Assembly (NCBI GenBank): GCA_023853785.1
Contig: JAJIRX010000798.1
Location: 310,001 to 374,000, forward strand
DNA from: Psilocybe azurescens
Taxonomy: Eukaryota > Basidiomycota > Agaricomycetes > Agaricales > Agrocybaceae
Direction of reading: 5' to 3'
Length of the DNA stretch: 64,000 bases
The notes under the pieces were generated by a model, which was not told the origin of the DNA, did not search any database, and saw only the letters and a program-made list of their open reading frames with translations. Position 1 is the first letter of the stretch; each line of letters opens with the position of its first letter. Shown here piece by piece: positions 58,461 through 64,000 of the stretch. A program made the position numbers and the translations under genes.

Positions 58461-60199
58461 TCACATAGCAGGACGAGATATACTCATATATGTACTAGGG
58501 TTTCACAGTATATACTGGTTCATTACCTCGACATGTTAAGTTCCCCACGGACTCTACACTGCTGGCAACTCTTACAGTAGGGTTTGAGCAACATTTATAA
58601 TATTGACTGCACAGATGGAAGCCCTGTGGATGTCACAGAACCTCTTCCAATCATCACCAACATCCGGATAGAGGCTGCACAGCAGCCTAGCAATAAAAAC
58701 AAAATCATACATGGAATTATCGATGGATAGTTTAGTCGAATGGACGATAAATATTATAATCAGATAGATTCAACGTAGGAAACAAGTACACCAAGTTCTG
58801 AAGATGAATGGAATTGTCTTGGGTCTGGATACCGCTCGTGGTTCTCGAGATCTATTTATCTGCTTCTCAATGTCGTTTGCAACTGCGGCTCATCAGTGAT
58901 GATTATGAATGGCTTCCGTTACTCACCTCTTGGCATGACAATATATACAGTGGATGAGAGACATGCTGGAAAGGTGCAGAATGAACTTTCGTCAGTTAGT
59001 CATCCTGGTTGAGGGCCGTGGACGACGGGAATGAGGACATACCGTCATACACTTTGTAGAAAGGGTAATCAAAACATGGATAGATATGTCCTGTATGATG
59101 TTTTACTTATCGTGCGCAATATGATCTATTTTGTCGAGGTCTCAGGTGGAGTATTGCGTACTTACTAGCTTGAAGCTCGTCCGAGTGAGTGAGCCCTCAT
59201 ATCAGAATTGTTTGCACTGAGTGGCTACGCTCTTGTGCCGACGTGCTTCCCGCCAATTTACTTATCAACGACCGAGGAATGCCTTGCCAGTAGTTGCAGC
59301 AATGTAGTGAGATCCGATGGGTCTTGGCATGATATTATGGACGTTTGTACATCCTCCACCCTCTATCGAGTTGAACATCTATGGGAATGTATACTACATT
59401 AGAGAGGATAGTGCCTACCAGAGTTGCCCAAGCTGTTGCTAAATGTCGCTGGCAGTGACGGTTTATAATTAGAAATTACCCTTGATTTAGGTTTCCCAGA
59501 TTCCTCCTGAACACAGGTTTAACACAGGTGCTGTGGTGTAGGGCAAATGAAACTGTGCTGGAAAGACGAAGAATAAGAATGTGCTCGTTGGAGACTGCTT
59601 ACTTTACTTCGTATTCTTTTTTTTTTTAGTAAGTGACGCGTGAATGAACTCGATTGACGCACCTCAAATGCGACGCGAAACTCAAATCCCTCAAGCGAGT
59701 CGCGATACCAAGTTGCCAAGTTGAACACGACGCGTTATTTGACTCTGCTTTCGTTTACCCTCGCTTCCCTAATTATACAGTTTATACTCCTGCCTCTTGG
59801 GGCCGACAGGCTTGGTCACGTGGTCCTCGTTTTACACTTTCCTCAGAAAGGGCGTGCGGTTGTCTTTCTTTGTTCTCTTCCCAGTTCCCTCTCTGCTACT
59901 CCCTCTCATTGGTCTCTGATGACTCGACCGACGGCGATGAAGCAGAATACTCCGTGTGCTGCTGGTGACTCTGTGTCTGTGTTGAGCGGGAGTCGGTCAT
60001 TGGGACGGACGGTAAGAGTTCTTGGACGCAGTTAGAGGAGTGGATTGTCAAGGTGCATAGGGGTGTCGATGTGGGCGCTGGTGCTGACTTTTCTTGACTC
60101 GAATGTGTGGATAGGGCTATTATTCGTATTATCAGTAAACACGAACACCACCACGGACAATCAACGCGCTGCACGAGTCTTTTACGGCCTTATTGACAT
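58461..60199 (+). other. Unit 5 spacer and gene X leader with E-box
   Basis: It has the same layout as the spacers of units 2-4: Y 3' flank, a CpG-rich patch at about 59,635-59,710, and CACGTG at 59,817-59,822. A T-run of about 10 lies near 59,619. No conserved reading frame. Confidence 0.45.
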
Positions 60200-63100
60200 T
60201 GTGCCAAATTGACGAGACTACAACACAGAAACATCACCGTCAACATTTCCACGACTACATCAACGCAGCACGCCGCCACCACCGCGCGCATCCCCCTCCA
60301 TCTAGCTTATCACTGCCACACCCTCCGTGATGGGCATCTCCGCTCCAGATGTGTCGTCTGGGTCTGGGTCTATTTCGTTTGCTCGGGCGCTGGAGGAGCC
60401 GTTAAATACGGCGGTGCGTGCCCCCACGCCTGCTCCCCCTGCCTGTGCATGAGGCACTCGCCCTCGTTGATTGCGCCCCAGACCGCGACAGCGGCAGCAC
60501 TCGGGGGAACACCAGCACGAGCAGCGCGGAAACGCGCAGGAAGTTCAGCGTGGGGATGGCGCTCGACTGCATGCGCGATCGGAAGTCCCGGGAATACGCG
60601 AAGGATCTACCGGACGTCGTGCGCCGCGTCGGGCTCTCCAAGTCCGGTCTCGTTAATGACACGTCGTGCACGTATGCGTATGCGACGGGCGGGCAAGGCA
60701 GCTTCGATATCTGTGTGGACTCGACCCATGTGGACCCAGATATCGGTGAGATTGTGCTGGTGAAGAAGTCGAGGGTGGCGCTGGATGGGGTGCGGATGGG
60801 GGAGGTTACGCATGTGATGAAGGTGGGCAAGGAGGGTGGGGTTTTGAAGGAGGGGCAGGGAAAGGAGAGGTTAGGGCAGGTGAAAGGGAAGACGGGGCGA
60901 GAAAGAGAAAAAAGAAGTGTTGGACGACAATTGGGCAAGGAGGGAAGATTCGAACGATAAGAAGGAGATGGAGAACAAGATAAGTCATAAACGTAAGTCA
61001 CTTTCACTATTTTCTTGGTCTTGCAAGGAATTTAAACTCATCTTCTCGTTTAAAGGCCGTCGAATGCGTACACAATTCTCGCCCACGTTCGAAGAGTGCG
61101 TGTTTTTCCTCTTTCCTCTTACTTTTCTCTTCTTCCTTCTTTCTTTTCTTTGTGTCTTTGTCTGGTCGTCGTCTTGTTCTTGTCTTCTCGGTCATCGTGT
61201 ATGCGCACTCACATACACTCCATCCTTCACAGCTCCAGACCCGTTCTTCCCCAAAGCTCAATCTCAAGCCCAAGGCTGGCAATTCTACATATGCCCATGT
61301 TCACCGCGCCCGCATCCGTATTCATCTCCTCTTCCCCACTTGCCTCCACTTCCGACGCAAACGTATACCTACCTAGCTTAAGCTCTAGCGCTACAGTCAT
61401 GGCTGCCGCTACGCAACCCCCATACCATCCAAGATCGTGCCCATGCCCGCCGAGGAAGACGAGGGGAATATGGAGGCTAAGCGAAGATCGTTGGTTTGGC
61501 AATGGGAACGCGCGGGCTCGGCGGCGACTATGAATTCGACTGACTTCTATAATGGACCGCATTCGAGTTTGCGCACGCTGAGCTCAACTATAGGCGGGAT
61601 GCTCGCGCCGCCTGAGGCCCTTGGCAGTGACAAAAATGTCAACGCACAGGGACAGGGGTCGGCTCGATCGCGCACGGCGTGATTAAGAGTGTGCGGTTGT
61701 TGGCTGGGATGGGGAGTTGGATGCAGTTGAAGGGTATGCCTGCTCCTGCTCCCTGAAGATGGAGGCAATATAGGAGTGTGTCTAAGGAGGAGAAGAAGGG
61801 GTAAGAAGAAGTGTAAGAAGGCGAAGGACGCGAAGGACGGTCGGTTCTTGTACCGGATCCTGACGATCGAGGAGGCGGCGGCGGATGGGCCATAGAAGGC
61901 AGGATGAGTGGCATGATGTCATTGCGGGGTATGAGAGCGGGAGCGCAGATGTGGGCTCCGAGGACATGGCGGGTGGTACCGCGGAGGAGTTAGGGTGCAA
62001 GGCGAAGGAGAAGGCTGGGGTGGATGCGACGCCAGTGAAGGTTCGTGTTCACTTCTATTTTATTATTTTATTATTTCATTTGAAACAGGCGTTCTGTCCA
62101 TCCTTGATGCCACGACAAACGATCTCGCGATGCTCATTAATAACCTCGATCTACAGGCTATGCTAAGCACGCCTGATATGATGCCCTGCGTCCGTCCGCG
62201 TCCATCTTCCCTTCGCCCACACCTGTGTCGACGCTCGAGAAAGCCAAAGTACTCAATAACGCGAGTCCGACGGCTACGACGACGAAGAGCAAGTTGGTGG
62301 TGAAGAGCTCGCTCAGTGCAAAGAGGGTCATCAAGAACTCCGCGGCTACGAGGCCGGATTTGGTCAGGCAGATGAGCGCGTTGTCGATCAGCTTGCTGAG
62401 ACCCTACGCGCAGTCCCGTGGATATTTGGCTAAAATTGCCAATAACAGTGTTCATGCTCCCATTACAGTCGCGCCTACTCCATCAGTGGGGATATCCTCA
62501 TCCGCATCCGCATCCTCTACGAAAGCAACAGCAGCAACCATCGGGAATCAAGCCAGCGCATCGCTCATCGTGAAGCGGATTGCGCTGTGGGGCACGCTGA
62601 TGAAAGTGCTCTCGTTTATCAAAGAGAAGCCTGCGCATATATCCTCCCCCTCATCTTTGCTCCACATCAAGAACGCTATTACGGCTGCTGCTGCTTCCCT
62701 CGTACCAACGCCGCCCTCAGCAGGCATGGGCATTTTCAGGCCCCACCATAAGAGGACGATGACGCCTGCGCCCGATCCCGAGCCCAAAGTCGTGCTGCAG
62801 CCGCTGTGCCATGCGCGGTCAAGGGTGGATGTGAGAGCGAAACAAGTGCATCAGAATGCCTCTTCGGAGACGATGATCGATGTCGTCGGTGAGCTTTTGC
62901 ACCCCTGTGCGATGTTGTCACTGATCTTCGGCTCAGACTCGCAATCGGGTGAGAGTGGGAAGGGGAGTATGCACAGGTCGGATGAGTTCGCGGGGTTGCT
63001 AACGCCTGTGTTCCAGCGCATGCTCCACAATGAGGACAAAGACCAGAGTGTGATGAGAGTGGTGGTGTGCAGCAGGAGGGTGAGAAAGAGGAAGCGGAAG

Positions 63101-63845
63101 AGGGTATGAGTGCAGGTGGAGACGATGGGGATGTTGAAAGCAGATCCTGTGGATTCGATGAGTTCACGGACTCGGGATCGCAACTCGTGGACGTCCTGCT
63201 CCCCAGCCTCTGTACGAACACGAACATCATGAACAGCAACACCCAGAGCGGCATGGGCGTCGTCGATCAGGATTTACACTCTTAAGACACGAAATCGCAC
63301 TTCAATATGTTCTCCACCTCGGCTTCTAGAATCGCTGACGTCAAGGCACCATCGTTACTTCAAGCCGCCGAGATTATGAGTAGCAGCGACGGCCTTTCGC
63401 CCATTGTTAAGCGCAGACTCGTGTCGTCGACTTCATCCCGCACCTCGGACACGTCGGAGGGCGAGCTGAACACGTCGTTCACGTTCGGCGGGCTTCCAGG
63501 ACCGCGCGCCGAATGGTCGCCTTCCTCTGTGTCGAAGCCCAAGGATGCTGCGCTGTGCATGAGAAACCGCTGACTGTTGGACATCATCCTGCGGCCTGCG
63601 CATGCGCGATCGCTCTCGGGGATAGATATGGACGTTGATATGCACTCGTACCTACTCCTTGACCCTGAAGATGATTCGGTGTTCAAGTCGATTTATACGA
63701 AGATCATCGCGGAGCAGCCGCCGTCTGCGCGCCGGCACGTGGCGTCGCACTTTAGCGCGCACGCGCACGTTCAAGGGGGTATGCAGCTGCAGCGTCAGGC
63801 GTCTGCACTCGGGATCGAGTTGATGCAGCAGAAGCAGAAAAGCGT
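60200..63845 (+). pseudogene. Gene X copy in unit 5 (no start; cut at an inversion junction)
   Basis: The start codon segment is deleted near 60,265. Blocks: SKSGLVNDTSCTYAYATGG and DPDIGEIVLVKK (frame 60,418-60,960), an intron near 60,990-61,055 (GTAAGTCAC donor), an exon at about 61,230-61,540, the Lys-rich block greatly reduced, a long open frame 62,225-63,109 (294 codons; STLEKAKVLNNASPT, RPDLVRQMSALSIS, GIFRPHHKRTMTPAP), SDTSEGELNTSFTFGG near 63,450, and the last exon up to MQQKQKSVHE near 63,845. There the homology to the last exon stops and an inverted spacer piece begins, so RRGFEFHDERP is missing. The 294-codon frame is the longest of any X copy. Confidence 0.6.
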
Positions 63846-64000
63846 ACACGAGTTCGAAACCCCGTATATATTGATCCTGACGTCCCTATAGGAGCTATAA
63901 GCACGGGAGAAGGTTTGGTCGATCATAGCACACCAAATCAGCGGAGTCGGCGCAGACTCAAACTCAGATTCAGGGTCAGTCAGGGGCGTTCCGGGACTTT
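63846..64000 (-). repeat. Inverted spacer segment at the window end
   Basis: The reverse complement matches 35,440-35,605 (unit 3) and 25,060-25,170 (unit 2): GGAACGCCCCTGACTGACC, TTTGGTGTGCTATGA, CTCCTATAGGGACGTCA. The shared AACTCGTGT at the junction marks the switch point. This fixes an inversion breakpoint inside the last exon of gene X. Confidence 0.7.

Overview
The window looks like a repeat-rich, gene-poor subtelomeric or accessory stretch of a filamentous basidiomycete (Agaricomycete-type) chromosome. Evidence for this: many short 40-60 bp GT-AG introns, NACHT NTPases and alpha-kinases of the mushroom type, a DDE 'integrase core' transposase family common in Agaricomycetes, a Tad/L1-like LINE ORF1, and layers of nested transposons. 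Nothing suggests a prokaryote. The species cannot be fixed from the sequence.

The backbone is one segment repeated about five times head to tail (U1 about 645-5,749; U2 about 18,680-28,351; U3 28,352-41,162; U4 41,163-58,460; U5 58,461 to the end). A full unit holds: a spacer with a CpG-rich patch and an E-box; 'gene X', a multi-exon Ser/Ala/Lys-rich protein I do not recognise; another spacer with pieces of a diverged paralogue X'; and 'gene Y', an NLR-like NACHT protein whose last exon (about 270 codons) is also unrecognised. Every X copy is broken. Y keeps an open NACHT region only in U3, while its last exon is open in U2, U3 and U4. U1 has lost many CpGs compared with the other units. At about 63,846 the orientation flips, marking an inversion junction.

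Transposons have split the array in two places. Between U1 and U2 (5.75-18.5 kb) there is a nested TIR set (A carrying B and C), a LINE ORF1 relic split by a putative solo LTR, and a 4.1 kb foldback element with arms of about 1.4-1.7 kb. Inside U4 (42,558-50,198), two related small TIR elements lie in inverted orientation, separated and flanked by three copies of the 9-bp target CCCCGCTTC. The left one was later split by a 6,186-bp TIR transposon with a 6-bp target duplication (AGCTCG). That transposon carries two divergently transcribed genes: a DDE transposase, itself split by a 421-bp solo LTR with TSD TGAAC, and an almost intact 733-residue alpha-type protein kinase with zinc-binding cysteines. 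This kinase-carrying transposon is the most striking object in the window.

All gene models were built by hand from splice signals and from comparison between the copies. Functional names come from motif recognition, not from a search.
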